Shown: positions 16,274-28,799 of the stretch, piece by piece | How the letters are laid out: every line of letters starts with the position of its first letter | How positions within the stretch are numbered: the first letter of the stretch is position 1 | Source of the DNA: an uncultured delta proteobacterium | GTDB taxonomy: Bacteria > Desulfobacterota > Desulfobulbia > Desulfobulbales > Desulfocapsaceae | Assembly (NCBI GenBank): GCA_903875445.1 | Contig: CAIQWD010000072.1 | Coordinates: 1-64,000, forward strand | DNA length: 64,000 bases | Direction of reading: 5' to 3' | Program-made: the position numbers and the translations under genes | Notes under the pieces: model-generated | What the model was told of the DNA's origin: nothing | What the model saw: only the letters and a program-made list of their open reading frames with translations | Database searches by the model: none

Positions 16274-18454
16274 TTAACGGATGAACAACATTTCCTGATA
16301 GGAAGGCAGTGGCCAAAGGTCGTCAGCCACGACTTTTTCCAGGGCATCGGCGTAGCCGCGCACCGCCAGCATGGCGGGCAGCACCTTCTCGCACATGTAC
16401 TTGGCGTGGGTCAGGGTGTCGCCGCCTTCGTGGGCGATCAGCTTCTCCAGCTTGTCCACCTCGGTCTGCATGGCGCGCAGATTGGCGGTGACATCTTCAA
16501 GGGTGGCCATCTTGAAGTCGTGGCCGATGGCCTTGAGGTTGGCGCAGGTCTCGGCAAGTTGACCCTGATAACGCATAGCGGCCGGGAAAATGACAGTGCG
16601 GGCCATGCGGATCACTAGGTTGGCTTCGGTGAGCACAGTCTTGACGTACTGCTCCAGGTAGATCTCCTGGCGGCTCTTCAGTTCGGCCTCGGAAAGCACA
16701 CCGTACTTGGTGAAGAGAGCCACTACATCCTTGCTGGTAAGCACGGGCAGGGCCTCGGGAGAGGTCTTCAGGTTGGGCAGCCCGCGCTTCTTGGCCTCTT
16801 TATGCCAGGCCTCGGAGTAGCCGTCACCATTGAAGACGATGGCGTCGTGCTCCTTCATGATCTTCTGGAGCAGCTTCTGTACGCCTTCGTTGAACTGGGT
16901 CTTGTTCACACGGCCAAGCTTTTCCAATTCGGTGGCAATGTAGTCCAGGGACTCGGCCATTATCGTGTTCAGGGCCACCTGGGCGCCGGCGATGGAGTGG
17001 GAGGAACCCACGGCGCGGAACTCAAAGCGGTTGCCGGTGAAGGCAAATGGGCTGGTGCGATTGCGGTCGCCCGGGTCCATGGGCAGTGGCGGCAAGGTAT
17101 CGACGCCGATGTTCATAACGCCCTTCTGTTTCGAACCCTTGACCTCGCCCTTCTTGATCTGCTCAAACACGTCGGTCAACTGCTCGCCCAGGTAGGCGCT
17201 CATGATGGCCGGCGGGGCCTCGTTGGCGCCCAGGCGGTGGTCGTTGGAGGCGGAGGCCACTGTGGCGCGCAGCAGGGCAGAGTATTTATGCAGGGCGCGG
17301 ATGGCGGCAGAGCAGAATACCAGGAACTGGGCATTGGAATGGGGATTGTCGCCCGGATCAAACAGGCTGCCCAACTCCGCGTTGCCGATAGAATAATTCA
17401 GATGTTTGCCGGAACCGTTTATGCCGGCGAAAGGCTTCTCGTGCAGCAGGCATATCATGCCGTAGCGTTTGGCCACGGAGCGCAGAATTGTCATGACCAT
17501 CTGGTTATGGTCGGTGGCCAGGTTGCCCTGCTCGTAGATGGGGGCGAGTTCGAACTGGGCGGGGGCCACTTCGTTGTGGCGGGTCTTAACCGGTACGCCC
17601 AGCTTGAAGAGCTCACGCTCGACTTCCATCATGAAGGAGAGCACGCGGCGGTTGATTACGCCAAAGTACTGGTCCTCGAACTCCTGGCCCTTGGCGGAAG
17701 GAGCGCCGAACAGGGAGCGCCCGGCAATGAGCATGTCGGGACGGGAGAACACGAAGTTGCGGTCGACCAGGAAGTATTCCTGCTCGGGGCCGGCGAAGGA
17801 GCCGACGGGCAGCTTGGTGTTGACGCCGAAGAGACTGAGCACGCGCTTGGCCTGCTTGTTCAGGGCCTGCTGGGAGCGCAGCAGCGGGGTCTTCTTGTCG
17901 AGAGCCTCACCGGTCCAGGAGACGAAGGCGGTGGGGATGCAGAGGAAGGTACCGTTTGGATTCTCAAGGATGTAGGCCGGGCTGGTGACGTCCCAAGCGG
18001 TATAGCCGCGGGCTTCGAAGGTAGCGCGCAGTCCGCCGGAGGGGAAGCTGGAGGCATCAGGCTCGCCCTGGATGAGCATCTTGCCGGAGAACTCGGCCAT
18101 GGCGCCGCCGTCGCCGTCGGGAACCAGGAAGGCGTCGTGCTTTTCAGCGGTGAGGCCGGTCAGGGGGTAGAAGACATGGGTGAAATGGGTAGCACCCTTC
18201 TCGATGGCCCAGTCCTTCATGGCGTTGGCGACCACGTCGGCAAGGGAGGCGTCAAGTTTCTCGGCGAAGGCGATGGTGTTCTTCAACGACTTATAGACAT
18301 GCTTGGGCAGACGTTCTTTCATGACCTTGTCACTGAAAACGTTGGATCCAAATATGTCGGTAGGCTTGGTTTCACTGAAATTCAAGGGGGAATGGGACGG
18401 TTTATAGTTGATGATTGCCGAAATGGCATTCAAACGGGCCTTGATTCCACTCAT
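16274..18454 (-). CDS. glnN: Glutamine synthetase, type III
   Basis: A 726-residue type III glutamine synthetase, the large form known from Bacteroides, cyanobacteria and some anaerobes. The N-terminal domain is followed by family signatures: [41 protein letters not shown], the glutamate/ATP segment [33 protein letters not shown], and the C-terminal [11 protein letters not shown]. It makes glutamine from glutamate and ammonia and, in other organisms, is induced by nitrogen starvation. GGAGAG precedes the ATG. The gene has its own terminator. Its codons are noticeably richer in G and C at third positions than those of the neighbours, which may mean a separate origin. An inverted TACAA motif lies about 70 bases upstream of the start codon. 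Confidence 0.95.
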   Translation of the reverse strand: MSGIKARLNAISAIINYKPSHSPLNFSETKPTDIFGSNVFSDKVMKERLPKHVYKSLKNTIAFAEKLDASLADVVANAMKDWAIEKGATHFTHVFYPLTGLTAEKHDAFLVPDGDGGAMAEFSGKMLIQGEPDASSFPSGGLRATFEARGYTAWDVTSPAYILENPNGTFLCIPTAFVSWTGEALDKKTPLLRSQQALNKQAKRVLSLFGVNTKLPVGSFAGPEQEYFLVDRNFVFSRPDMLIAGRSLFGAPSAKGQEFEDQYFGVINRRVLSFMMEVERELFKLGVPVKTRHNEVAPAQFELAPIYEQGNLATDHNQMVMTILRSVAKRYGMICLLHEKPFAGINGSGKHLNYSIGNAELGSLFDPGDNPHSNAQFLVFCSAAIRALHKYSALLRATVASASNDHRLGANEAPPAIMSAYLGEQLTDVFEQIKKGEVKGSKQKGVMNIGVDTLPPLPMDPGDRNRTSPFAFTGNRFEFRAVGSSHSIAGAQVALNTIMAESLDYIATELEKLGRVNKTQFNEGVQKLLQKIMKEHDAIVFNGDGYSEAWHKEAKKRGLPNLKTSPEALPVLTSKDVVALFTKYGVLSEAELKSRQEIYLEQYVKTVLTEANLVIRMARTVIFPAAMRYQGQLAETCANLKAIGHDFKMATLEDVTANLRAMQTEVDKLEKLIAHEGGDTLTHAKYMCEKVLPAMLAVRGYADALEKVVADDLWPLPSYQEMLFIR

Positions 18455-18524
18455 AGTGCACTCTCCATAATTGATTAAGGATAACGGTTATAGCAGGTAC
18501 ATAATTGCTAAATCAAATAATGAC

Positions 18525-18536
18525 TACAAAATTGTA
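18525..18536. promoter_or_regulatory. Operator-like motif upstream of glnN
   Basis: TACAAAATTGTA (18525-18536), about 70 bases before the glnN start codon, is the exact reverse complement of TACAATTTTGTA at 23237-23248 upstream of amtB. A partial copy lies at 23315-23325. A common nitrogen regulator is possible; none is named by the sequence. Confidence 0.4.
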
Positions 18537-18702
18537 AAACATACGACGTTTCTTTTCAACCCCGAAATTGCGAAAAGCACAGCCCGCATGTCTAAAAAGA
18601 ATAACATTTCTGACATTTTCTGCAACAGGCAAATCAAATTTCATTACATGTTTGTCATTTTTTCAGCGGAATACAAAGCTGGCAAGCGGCTTGATTTCCC
18701 AA

Positions 18703-21279
18703 TTATTTGCCCGCCCGGCTGATCGAATGCAGGATCCCCTGGGTGACCTCCAGCCGAAAGTCCTCATCGATCAGTTTTTGGCCCTGGGAATCGAGCACAT
18801 AAAAAACATCTATCAACTGCTCGACCTCGGTGGCGATGTAGGCCTTATGGATATTCAAACCGAAATCGGCCATGGACTGGGTAATGTGATAGAGTTGCCC
18901 GGGCAGGTCTGCCGCATATACCTCGATGACGGAGTAGTTCTCCGAACTTTTGTTATCGATGATCACCTTGGAAGCAATCTCGCCAACCGCTTTTGCCCGC
19001 CGATTATAGCTGTGCGACAGTTTTCGGTACAGCCGGTGGCTGAGCCCCATCCGGTGTTCGATGGCCAGATCGAGCTGCTCATTCAGCAAGCCCCAATCTT
19101 TTTCCGCAAAACTGAGGCCATCGGTCGAACGGACCTCGATAACATCGACGACAGTGCCATCGGCCCAGGTAAAAATCTGCGCCCTGACGACGGTGAGGCT
19201 GTTCAGCGTCATCACTCCGCAGATTTTAGCGAGGAGACCGGGCCGGTCGACGGTCATAATAAGCAACTGCCAGGCATCTTCCGCCTCTTCGGCGACAATG
19301 AGCGCTCTCTGGCGCAGAAGCTGATAGTTATCGCGCTGGGTCAACACATGTTTGACAACACTCTCCGGCGAGAAGGAAAGAATATAGTCGGCTCCCAAGG
19401 TATCGATGTCAACCCGAAGGTCGGAGGCCTCTTTCAGCAGTACTCGCACCTGCTCGCGCAGCCATTCAACACCCTGTTCCTCATGGGCCGTCACATCATG
19501 CACGCCGTGCCGCCCGACGTCAAGATACGGATACACCTTCAGATACAGTTCTTCAAGCAGGACCCCCTTCCAATCGCTCCAGGCCGATGGACCGGTTGCC
19601 TTCGAATCGGCAACAGAGAGCAGATACAGCATGCTGAGCCGGTTGAGAGTGCCTATGGTTTCGGCACATCTTTTTATGAAAACGCCGTCGTTGAGATCGC
19701 GCCGCAGGGCATTCTCCGGCATAAAGAGATGATAACGAACAAGAAAGACCAGGGCCGCGCACTCCTTTTCGGAAAGCAGAAACCGTTCCCCGATCCGCGC
19801 CACCAGGCCTGCGCCTTCAAGGGAATGATCCCGCCCGGAACCCTTGCCGATATCGTGCAGCAGTGCGGCAAAATACAAGACCCGCATGCTCCGGACATTC
19901 TGGGCGACCACTGTCCAGGTCGCAACCAGCTTCTGCACTTCCACCACCGCCTGCAGGGAGTGCCGATCAACCGTATAAATATGATACAAATCGTGCTGCG
20001 CAAGGGTTGAAATCTTTGCGAATTCCGGAATACAGGCGATGAGCACCCCGGTTTCGAGCATCGTCTCAAGAACCAGAGAGATATCCTTTGCTTCCATGAG
20101 AAGAGCGAGGAAGGTCTTCGCCAACCGTGGTGAAGAGCGCACCTTCTCGGTGATAAGTTCGACCGATCCGGCAATCATCTTCCGGGTCCTGTGGTGCAGT
20201 GGCAAGCCGGTCCGGGCCATGGCGAGAAACACTCGGATGAGGGTCTGCGGCTTGGCTTCCAGCTGCGCTCGCGAAGCGGTTAAATGAACCCGCCCCATTT
20301 TCACCTCGATCCCCGCCTCTATAACCTTATCGGCAACCATCCCGCCTCTGCCGGCCAGGCCGAGCACCTCGTCGACATGGTCGAAAAACAGATCGGTTAT
20401 GACACTTATTTTTTGCAGGGCGACATACACATCACGCATGAAATGTTCGACACCGAGAATGCTCTTCTGCGTCTTATAGCCAAAGGCCGCGGCCACATCG
20501 CCCTGTTGTTCGAAATAAAGTTGGTCGTTTTTACGTTTGCTGAAAAAATGCATAAATGTCCGCAATCTGACCAGCATGTCCCGGGCAACGAGAAAATCCT
20601 TTTTCTCGTCCTCGATAAGCAGCCCGGCTTCTTCAATGCCTGCCAAGCCGTGCAAGCCGAACACCATCCTGGCTGTCCACATCATCGCCTGAATATCGCG
20701 CATGCCGCCCCGCCCCTCTTTGATATGGGGTTCAAGCAGATAACTATGGCTGCCGAAGCGTTCTCGCCGACTCTGACGATGGCGCTTCATCTTCTCGACG
20801 AAATCCTCCCGCTGCCCCTCGACAAAGCGCCGGTGATAGGCGGTGAGAAGTTCGTCGTAGAGTTCGGTCGAGCCATGGATCAGGCGGGCGTCGAGCAGTG
20901 CCACCAGGAAAAAATAATCCTTTTCCGCCTGGGCAAGCGACTCCTCAACGGTTCGCACCCCATGGCCGATCTCAAGACCTGTATCCCAGAGCGGGTAGAG
21001 AACCGCGTCGGTTATGCGCTCGATCCGGTTTCTCATTTCCGGGCGAAAAAGAATCATCAGATCGATGTCGGAAAAGGGGAACAGTTCCCGCCGGCCATAG
21101 CCGCCCAGGGCGACAAGAGCGACATCCTCCAGGCAAACCTCGACATCCGACTGCCGACAACAGTCGATGATGTACTCATCGACCGCCCGACTATGGCTGC
21201 GCAGCTCTTCGTCACCGCTTCTCGCCTTGGCCCAGATCTCCTCAAGGGCTTTTCGCTGTGCGCGAAAGGCGCTGATCAT
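18703..21279 (-). CDS. glnD: [Protein-PII] uridylyltransferase / uridylyl-removing enzyme
   Basis: An 858-residue cytoplasmic glutamine sensor that attaches or removes UMP on PII protein. Domains in order: nucleotidyltransferase with GGYGRRELFPFSDIDLMI at about 59-76 (the G-G and D-x-D catalytic motifs), the GlnD helical region, an HD hydrolase domain with LLHDIGKGSGRDHSLEG (uridylyl removal), and two C-terminal ACT domains (RPGLLAKICGVM and LPGQLYHITQSMADFGLNIH) that bind glutamine. The length is in the usual range. It starts three bases after the glnB stop, so both are made from one transcript. With no intact glnE nearby, the modified PII must act on other targets such as AmtB or transcription. 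Confidence 0.95.
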   Translation of the reverse strand: MISAFRAQRKALEEIWAKARSGDEELRSHSRAVDEYIIDCCRQSDVEVCLEDVALVALGGYGRRELFPFSDIDLMILFRPEMRNRIERITDAVLYPLWDTGLEIGHGVRTVEESLAQAEKDYFFLVALLDARLIHGSTELYDELLTAYHRRFVEGQREDFVEKMKRHRQSRRERFGSHSYLLEPHIKEGRGGMRDIQAMMWTARMVFGLHGLAGIEEAGLLIEDEKKDFLVARDMLVRLRTFMHFFSKRKNDQLYFEQQGDVAAAFGYKTQKSILGVEHFMRDVYVALQKISVITDLFFDHVDEVLGLAGRGGMVADKVIEAGIEVKMGRVHLTASRAQLEAKPQTLIRVFLAMARTGLPLHHRTRKMIAGSVELITEKVRSSPRLAKTFLALLMEAKDISLVLETMLETGVLIACIPEFAKISTLAQHDLYHIYTVDRHSLQAVVEVQKLVATWTVVAQNVRSMRVLYFAALLHDIGKGSGRDHSLEGAGLVARIGERFLLSEKECAALVFLVRYHLFMPENALRRDLNDGVFIKRCAETIGTLNRLSMLYLLSVADSKATGPSAWSDWKGVLLEELYLKVYPYLDVGRHGVHDVTAHEEQGVEWLREQVRVLLKEASDLRVDIDTLGADYILSFSPESVVKHVLTQRDNYQLLRQRALIVAEEAEDAWQLLIMTVDRPGLLAKICGVMTLNSLTVVRAQIFTWADGTVVDVIEVRSTDGLSFAEKDWGLLNEQLDLAIEHRMGLSHRLYRKLSHSYNRRAKAVGEIASKVIIDNKSSENYSVIEVYAADLPGQLYHITQSMADFGLNIHKAYIATEVEQLIDVFYVLDSQGQKLIDEDFRLEVTQGILHSISRAGK

Positions 21280-21282
21280 CGC

Positions 21283-21645
<363 letters not shown>

Positions 21646-21766
21646 TTATACCTTCCGGCACACCTTCCATTGCCTGATCACTCGATATGTCTGCAGGACA
21701 TTACCTTATATCAAGTTCAGGTTACCGGCAAGCGCCACTTCGGAATCGATATGAAAATAACGGCTC

Positions 21767-22987
21767 CTAATTATTGTATGCAGTCTCCGAATGCTCCGCC
21801 GAATCCAAGCCTTCGACCTCCGCCTCGTCGGCGAGACGCATTCCCAGAAGGCTATGGATCAGCTTAAAAAGAATCCAGCTGACCACGAAAGCGTAACCCG
21901 CCACGACAATAACCCCGATCAACTGAATAGCCAATTGCGCCGCATTACCGAAGAACAGGCCGTTCACTCCACCGGGATTGACGGAAGTCGAGGCAAAGAG
22001 CCCGAGACATAGGGTGCCGACGATGCCGCCGACGCCATGAATTCCGACCACATCCAGGGAGTCGTCAAGACCGAATTTCGACTTGGCATTGACTGCCAGA
22101 AAGCATACCACACCAGCCAGGCAGCCGATGATTATAGCCGAATTGGGTCCGACAAAACCGGCAGCCGGAGTGATGGTTGCAAGACCGGCAATAGCACCGG
22201 AGGCGGCACCGAGGGTCGTCACTTTTTTCTGAGTAAGCCATTCCATCACCACCCACATCAACATTCCCGCCATTCCTCCGAGGTGGGTTGCGACAAATGC
22301 GGTGGCAGCAATTTCATCGGCGGCCAAAGCCGAACCACCGTTGAAACCAAACCAGCCAAACCACAAGAGACCGGTACCGAGCATGGTCATCGGCAGGTTA
22401 TGCGGCATGAAACTGGTCCTGCCGTATCCCTTGCGTGGGCCAAGAACCAAAATCCCGGCCAATGCGGCGGCCCCGCAGGTCGCATGGACCACCAGGCCGC
22501 CGGCAAAATCGAGCACCCCGAGATTCCCCAGCCAGCCTCCTTTTCCCCATACCCAGTGGCACACGGGATTATAGACGAAAATCGCCCAACAGAGGGAAAA
22601 TACAAGAAAAGGCACAAAGCGAACACGTTCGGCAAAGGCCCCGGTGATGAGCGCCGGTGTTATGATCGCAAACATACACTGATAAATCATAAAGACCATT
22701 TGTGGAATGGTCTTGGCATAATCCGGGCTTGGGGCGTTGGTCACACCGGCCAAGGCAAACCACGATAAATCGCCGACAACCCCGCCCATATCCGGCCCAA
22801 AGGACATGGAATAGCCAAGATACACCCACTCAATAGAAATGAGGGAGATGAGAATCAGGCTCTGCAAGATCGTACCAAGCACATTCTTTTTTCTGACCAT
22901 GCCACCATAAAAAAGTGCCAACCCCGGGGTCATCAACAGCACCAACCCGGCTGCAGCCAGGACAAATGCGGTATCCGCCTTATTCAT
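21767..22987 (-). CDS. amtB: Ammonium channel/transporter
   Basis: A 406-residue inner-membrane protein with about 11 membrane helices and no separate signal peptide. Family landmarks: TPGLALFYGGMVRKKN near the N-terminus, the pore histidines in the VVHATCG region and in GIHGVGGIVGT, LWFGWFGFNGGSAL, and a short polar C-terminal tail (after SLLGMRLADE) that in other Amt proteins contacts PII. It carries ammonium/ammonia into the cell when nitrogen is scarce. GAGGAG precedes the ATG. glnB follows after 145 bases on the same strand. A sigma-54-like sequence and two palindromic motifs lie within 265 bases upstream. Confidence 0.95.
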   Translation of the reverse strand: MNKADTAFVLAAAGLVLLMTPGLALFYGGMVRKKNVLGTILQSLILISLISIEWVYLGYSMSFGPDMGGVVGDLSWFALAGVTNAPSPDYAKTIPQMVFMIYQCMFAIITPALITGAFAERVRFVPFLVFSLCWAIFVYNPVCHWVWGKGGWLGNLGVLDFAGGLVVHATCGAAALAGILVLGPRKGYGRTSFMPHNLPMTMLGTGLLWFGWFGFNGGSALAADEIAATAFVATHLGGMAGMLMWVVMEWLTQKKVTTLGAASGAIAGLATITPAAGFVGPNSAIIIGCLAGVVCFLAVNAKSKFGLDDSLDVVGIHGVGGIVGTLCLGLFASTSVNPGGVNGLFFGNAAQLAIQLIGVIVVAGYAFVVSWILFKLIHSLLGMRLADEAEVEGLDSAEHSETAYNN

Positions 22988-23111
22988 CTTCTTCTCCTCA
23001 ATGCAAGTTGTTGTTGTTGACGGGCCAACCCAGTGGAAGACTGTAGGGAAGTGCCCATAACAACATTATTGTAATAACCGACTGCCGATTCCCTCTCCAC
23101 CAGTCGGCCTA

Positions 23112-23129
23112 TTACAACCCTCATGCCAA
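23112..23129 (-). promoter_or_regulatory. Possible sigma-54 promoter of amtB
   Basis: On the minus strand TTGGCATGAGGGTTGTAA has the GG element and, exactly ten bases later, GT in place of the usual GC. It lies about 125 bases before the amtB start codon. A PspF-type activator shows that sigma-54 is in use in this genome. The -12 mismatch keeps this tentative. Confidence 0.4.
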
Positions 23130-23136
23130 CAGCAAA

Positions 23137-23150
23137 TGTTATGCATAACA
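23137..23150. promoter_or_regulatory. Palindrome upstream of amtB promoter
   Basis: TGTTATGCATAACA is a perfect 14-bp palindrome seven bases upstream of the sigma-54-like sequence. It does not match the NtrC consensus. It may be an operator. Confidence 0.35.
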
Positions 23151-23236
23151 GCTTGATTAAAGATTATTTTTATTCTGGATGCGGATAATTGAATAAATAT
23201 TTTCACTACATTTTCGTAATATTGGCCATATTTACT

Positions 23237-23248
23237 TACAATTTTGTA
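23237..23248. promoter_or_regulatory. Operator-like motif upstream of amtB
   Basis: TACAATTTTGTA, the mirror of the motif before glnN, lies about 250 bases upstream of amtB in an A+T-rich divergent region (about 23.0-23.4 kb) that otherwise holds no gene. A truncated copy, TACAATTTTGC, follows at 23315-23325. Confidence 0.4.
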
Positions 23249-23400
23249 GGATTGCTGAACAGCCTGATGCAGCACCTCGCAGCGAAGGCAATTTTTTCAA
23301 GGCGTGCCGAGGTTTACAATTTTGCGGGAAAGGGGTATGCTTGAAATCATAGGAAGTCATAACTGCCACCGGCTACCAACACCTGCTCACCACACTCCCA

Positions 23401-24510
<1,110 letters not shown>

Positions 24511-24534
24511 GGGAGTAAGGTTTCAGGACAGCTT

Positions 24535-24912
24535 ATGAAACGACGAGAACATAGAAAATTTATCCGCTACGATGCCTTGCATCTTCTTGACTATCTTGTC
24601 CTTGACGAGGACGGCAAGGCAGGAATTTACTCGATGGGCCGAACCATCGACGTCAGTATCGACGGGATCAAACTGGAAACAATCTATCCCCTGAAGGCCA
24701 ATACCCGCCTGCTGCTCACTATCGGTTTAGAAGATGATCTCATCAATCTTGAAGGCCGGACAACCCACGCTGCACCCTGTGATGGCCGCTTTATCTCCGG
24801 CGTCACTTTCCTGAAAATCACTAAAAACGGCAGACGGGTCTTCGCCAAATACGTCGAGGCCTTTCGCAAACGGAAAATGGAGCTTGGACAACAGCCGCCT
24901 GAAGTCGCTTGA
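24535..24912 (+). CDS. PilZ-domain protein
   Basis: A 125-residue single-domain protein. It has the two cyclic-di-GMP contacts of PilZ domains: an Arg-rich start (MKRREHRKFIRYDA) and DVSIDGIKLE about 35 residues later, followed by the beta-barrel strands RLLLTIGLED and FISGVTFLKI. It probably binds cyclic di-GMP and passes the signal to an unknown partner. It is transcribed with mtnA by spacing and ends 39 bases before the convergent manC gene. A second, related small PilZ protein is encoded at 29704-30081. Both lie near exopolysaccharide genes, a process often under cyclic-di-GMP control. Confidence 0.75.
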   Translation: MKRREHRKFIRYDALHLLDYLVLDEDGKAGIYSMGRTIDVSIDGIKLETIYPLKANTRLLLTIGLEDDLINLEGRTTHAAPCDGRFISGVTFLKITKNGRRVFAKYVEAFRKRKMELGQQPPEVA

Positions 24913-24950
24913 GGCGAACAAGCCGACGGCTTCAGAACCGTTACCTCTTT

Positions 24951-26366
24951 TCAAACCGAATCATCCTGCCGCCCATAGACATCCTCGAACCGCACGATGT
25001 CATCCTCTCCCAGATAACTGCCGATTTGCACCTCGATCAACTCAAGCGGGATAACTCCCGGGTTCTCCAACCGGTGCCTGGTTCCCGCTGGAATATATGT
25101 TGACTGATTTTCATAGAGCAAAATTTCTTCATCGCCATTCGTCACCCTGGCCGTCCCGGCGACGATAACCCAATGTTCATGCCGGTGGTGATGCATCTGC
25201 AAAGAGAGTTTCGCCCGGGGATTGACCGTGATCCGCTTGATTTGAAAGCGCGGCAGTTCTTCCAGCACCGTATAACTGCCCCACGGTCGATACACAGTGG
25301 TGTGCATGCTGAATTCTTTGCGCGCGGAAGCCTTGAGTCGGGCAACCACCTTTTTCACATCCTGGGATCTCGACAAGGGCGCGACAAGGATCGCATCGGC
25401 GGTCTCAACAATCAGGGTATCCTCCATGCCCACCGCCGCCACCAGGATGTTTTCGGATTTCACCAGACAGTTCCGGGTATCCTCAAGGAGAACATCGCCC
25501 TGGGTCACATTACCATTTTCATCCTTGGCGAGAACGTCCCACAAGGCCTTCCAAGAACCGATATCGCTCCATCCGAGGTCTGCTGCCACCACTGCTCCGT
25601 TGGTGGTCTTCTCCATCAATACATAGTCGATGGAGTCGCTCGGACAGGCGGCCATGGCCTCGGCATCGAGACGAAAGAACCGTCCGTCGGCGACACCTTT
25701 GCGCACCGCTTCCTGCATACAGGCCAGTATCTCCGGGGCAAATTCCTCCATCTCCCGTAAAAAGGTCCGGATCGAAAAGGCGAACATGCCGCTGTTCCAA
25801 AGATAGTTGCCGGCCGCGACATATTGCCCGGCAACCGTCTTATCCGGTTTTTCCTTGAAGGAGGTGATCCGCGTTCCCTCGCCCTGTTCGATATAGCCGT
25901 ATCCGGTTTCCGGCCCGGTGGGCTCGATTCCGAAGGTCACCACCGCCCCGGCCTCGGCAAGGACAGCCGCTTGGCGAACGGCCTCGCCAAACTTCTCCGG
26001 CTGGAGGACGACATGGTCGGCGGGCAGAACCAGAAGGATGATATCCTCACCCAGATTGCGGCTGAATTCGGCAGCGGCGCAGATAGCCGGCGCGGTATTG
26101 CGCCCCATCGGCTCAAGGAGGATGGTTGAGTCGGAAAAACTCCCCAGTTCTTCGAGCTGGGTCAAGGTGATGAACCTGTGCACCTCCCCAACCACCACCA
26201 GAGGCGGCAACACCCCGGGCAGACCCGCAACCCGCACAAGGGTAGTCTGCAGCAGCGAGGTATGATTGGTCAATCGCAGCAGTTGTTTGGGATACAGTTC
26301 CCGGGATAAGGGCCAGAGCCTTGAGCCGGTACCGCCCGCCAAAATAATCGGTAGTATTTTTGCCAC
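24951..26366 (-). CDS. manC: Mannose-1-phosphate guanylyltransferase / mannose-6-phosphate isomerase
   Basis: A 471-residue bifunctional enzyme of GDP-mannose synthesis. The N-terminal nucleotidyltransferase begins PIILAGGTGSRLWPLSRELYPKQ and has the phosphomannose-binding KEKPDKTVAGQYV. The C-terminal cupin isomerase domain has the metal-site region HHHRHEHWVIVAGTARV and YENQSTYIPAGTRHRLENPG. The start is a GTG behind AAAGGAG. manB lies just upstream (36 bases) on the same strand, so the pair makes GDP-mannose from fructose-6-phosphate via mannose-6-phosphate and mannose-1-phosphate, feeding the glycan locus further right. Confidence 0.95.
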   Translation of the reverse strand: MAKILPIILAGGTGSRLWPLSRELYPKQLLRLTNHTSLLQTTLVRVAGLPGVLPPLVVVGEVHRFITLTQLEELGSFSDSTILLEPMGRNTAPAICAAAEFSRNLGEDIILLVLPADHVVLQPEKFGEAVRQAAVLAEAGAVVTFGIEPTGPETGYGYIEQGEGTRITSFKEKPDKTVAGQYVAAGNYLWNSGMFAFSIRTFLREMEEFAPEILACMQEAVRKGVADGRFFRLDAEAMAACPSDSIDYVLMEKTTNGAVVAADLGWSDIGSWKALWDVLAKDENGNVTQGDVLLEDTRNCLVKSENILVAAVGMEDTLIVETADAILVAPLSRSQDVKKVVARLKASARKEFSMHTTVYRPWGSYTVLEELPRFQIKRITVNPRAKLSLQMHHHRHEHWVIVAGTARVTNGDEEILLYENQSTYIPAGTRHRLENPGVIPLELIEVQIGSYLGEDDIVRFEDVYGRQDDSV

Positions 26367-26402
26367 GTTGTCTCCTTTCTCTTTAATGCACGAAGCAGGT
26401 TG

Positions 26403-27761
26403 TTAACGAATAAGGGCGAGCAGCTCTTCGGTTTTCTCCCGCATCAGCTGCGCATCTCCCCGGCTTTCAACGTTCAGGCGAAGAAGCGGTTCGGTATTCG
26501 ATTTGCGGATATTGAAACGGTACTTCTCATAGGCAACGGACAGGCCGTCGGTATAGTCCTTTTGCCCGTCTCGGAATTTTTCTTCGATCCGGGCAATGAC
26601 CGCATCCGGATCGCCGACCCGGCTGTTGATTTCCCCGGAAACCGGATAGGCGGCCATCCGGTCCGCCACCAGCTCCGACAGTTTCGTCCCCTCGCGGCTC
26701 AGCAAGGAGGCCACCAACAGCCAGGGAATCATCCCCGAATCACAGTAGCCGAAGTCGCGGAAGTAGTGATGGGCGGACATCTCTCCGCCATAGGCCGCAT
26801 CTTCCAAGCGCATCCGTTCCTTGATAAAGGCATGGCCGGTTCTCGTCATGATCGGGATACCTCCGGCTGCCTGCACCTGTTCGAGGGTGTTCCAGGTTAA
26901 GCGCGGATCAAAGAGAATTTTCGCACCCGGCTCCTTTTTCAGGATCTCCCAGGCAAGCAGTCCGACAAGATAGTAGCCCTCGATAAAATTGCCCTTTTCA
27001 TCCCAGAAAAAACAGCGATCAAAATCCCCATCCCAGGCAACTCCCATATCCGCGCCGTTTTCCAGGACGGCGCGGGCCGTCTCAGCCCGGTTTTCGGGAA
27101 GCAGCGGATTCGGCACCCCGTGCGGAAAACTGCCGTCGGGCTCATGGTGCACCTTGATAAACCGCAGAGGCAGATGTTTTTCCAGGCGATCGATAATCGC
27201 CCCGGCACAGCCATTACCGCTGTTGACGACAACCTTCAAGGGCTGCAGTTTTTCCACCGCCACATAGCCAAGCAGATGGCGAACATACTCCTCCTTGTTA
27301 TTTAGAGAAACGAGTTTTCCGGGTATTGCCGCAGGGCCGGGGAGCCGGTCGCTAAGTATCAGGTCAGCCATTTCCCGCAGGCCGTACTCACCGGTCACCG
27401 GACGCGCCCCCTTGACCACGAACTTCATGCCGTTATAATCGGCCGGGTTATGGCTTGCAGTCACCACCACACCGCCGTCGATGCCGGTCGACTCCATGCT
27501 GAAAGCGGCGTGATATATCTCCTCGGTGCCGCAGAGCCCAAGGTCAAGGACGTCAACCCCCATCTCCATGAGACCGGCGGTGAGGGCCTGAACGAGCGCT
27601 TCACTGCTGTGGCGGATGTCTCTTCCGACGACTACTTTTTTCAGGGCGTAGACGGCGGCAAAGGCGCGACCGATTTTTACCGCCAGCTGCGGATTCAGTT
27701 CCTCCGGGACTTTTCCTCTGATATCGTAAGCCTTAAACGCGGGAAGGATGGCTGCGACCAT
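26403..27761 (-). CDS. manB: Phosphomannomutase/phosphoglucomutase
   Basis: A 452-residue alpha-D-phosphohexomutase that interconverts mannose-6-phosphate and mannose-1-phosphate. Signatures in order: [14 protein letters not shown], the phosphoserine loop [16 protein letters not shown], the metal loop [18 protein letters not shown], the sugar loop [20 protein letters not shown], and the phosphate-binding [16 protein letters not shown] choose the ATG at 27761 with AAAGGAAAA upstream; the frame is open to 27860, but that part is not family-like. It forms an operon with manC and is divergent from rfbA. Confidence 0.93.
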   Translation of the reverse strand: MVAAILPAFKAYDIRGKVPEELNPQLAVKIGRAFAAVYALKKVVVGRDIRHSSEALVQALTAGLMEMGVDVLDLGLCGTEEIYHAAFSMESTGIDGGVVVTASHNPADYNGMKFVVKGARPVTGEYGLREMADLILSDRLPGPAAIPGKLVSLNNKEEYVRHLLGYVAVEKLQPLKVVVNSGNGCAGAIIDRLEKHLPLRFIKVHHEPDGSFPHGVPNPLLPENRAETARAVLENGADMGVAWDGDFDRCFFWDEKGNFIEGYYLVGLLAWEILKKEPGAKILFDPRLTWNTLEQVQAAGGIPIMTRTGHAFIKERMRLEDAAYGGEMSAHHYFRDFGYCDSGMIPWLLVASLLSREGTKLSELVADRMAAYPVSGEINSRVGDPDAVIARIEEKFRDGQKDYTDGLSVAYEKYRFNIRKSNTEPLLRLNVESRGDAQLMREKTEELLALIR

Positions 27762-27905
27762 TTTTTGTTTTCCTTTTTCATAGGGCTTAGTTATATTCAA
27801 CAGCTCTTCGGCGGCAGATTGTATAGGAAATTCCACCTGACAGCAAGAACCAACAAACACCCTACGGCAAATTCCCAGCCGTTCAACACCTTAGAAAAAT
27901 ATCCT

Positions 27906-28795
<890 letters not shown>

Positions 28796-28799
<4 letters not shown>

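Noticed and set aside
16802-18478. A very long open frame (558 codons) on the plus strand opposite glnN
   Set aside because: A mirror effect of the GC-rich codons of glnN; glnN matches its family over the full length and the opposite frame matches nothing.
22988-23010. A second sigma-54 promoter directly before amtB (TTGCA near the ribosome site)
   Set aside because: The distance between its GG and GC elements is about 20 bases instead of ten.
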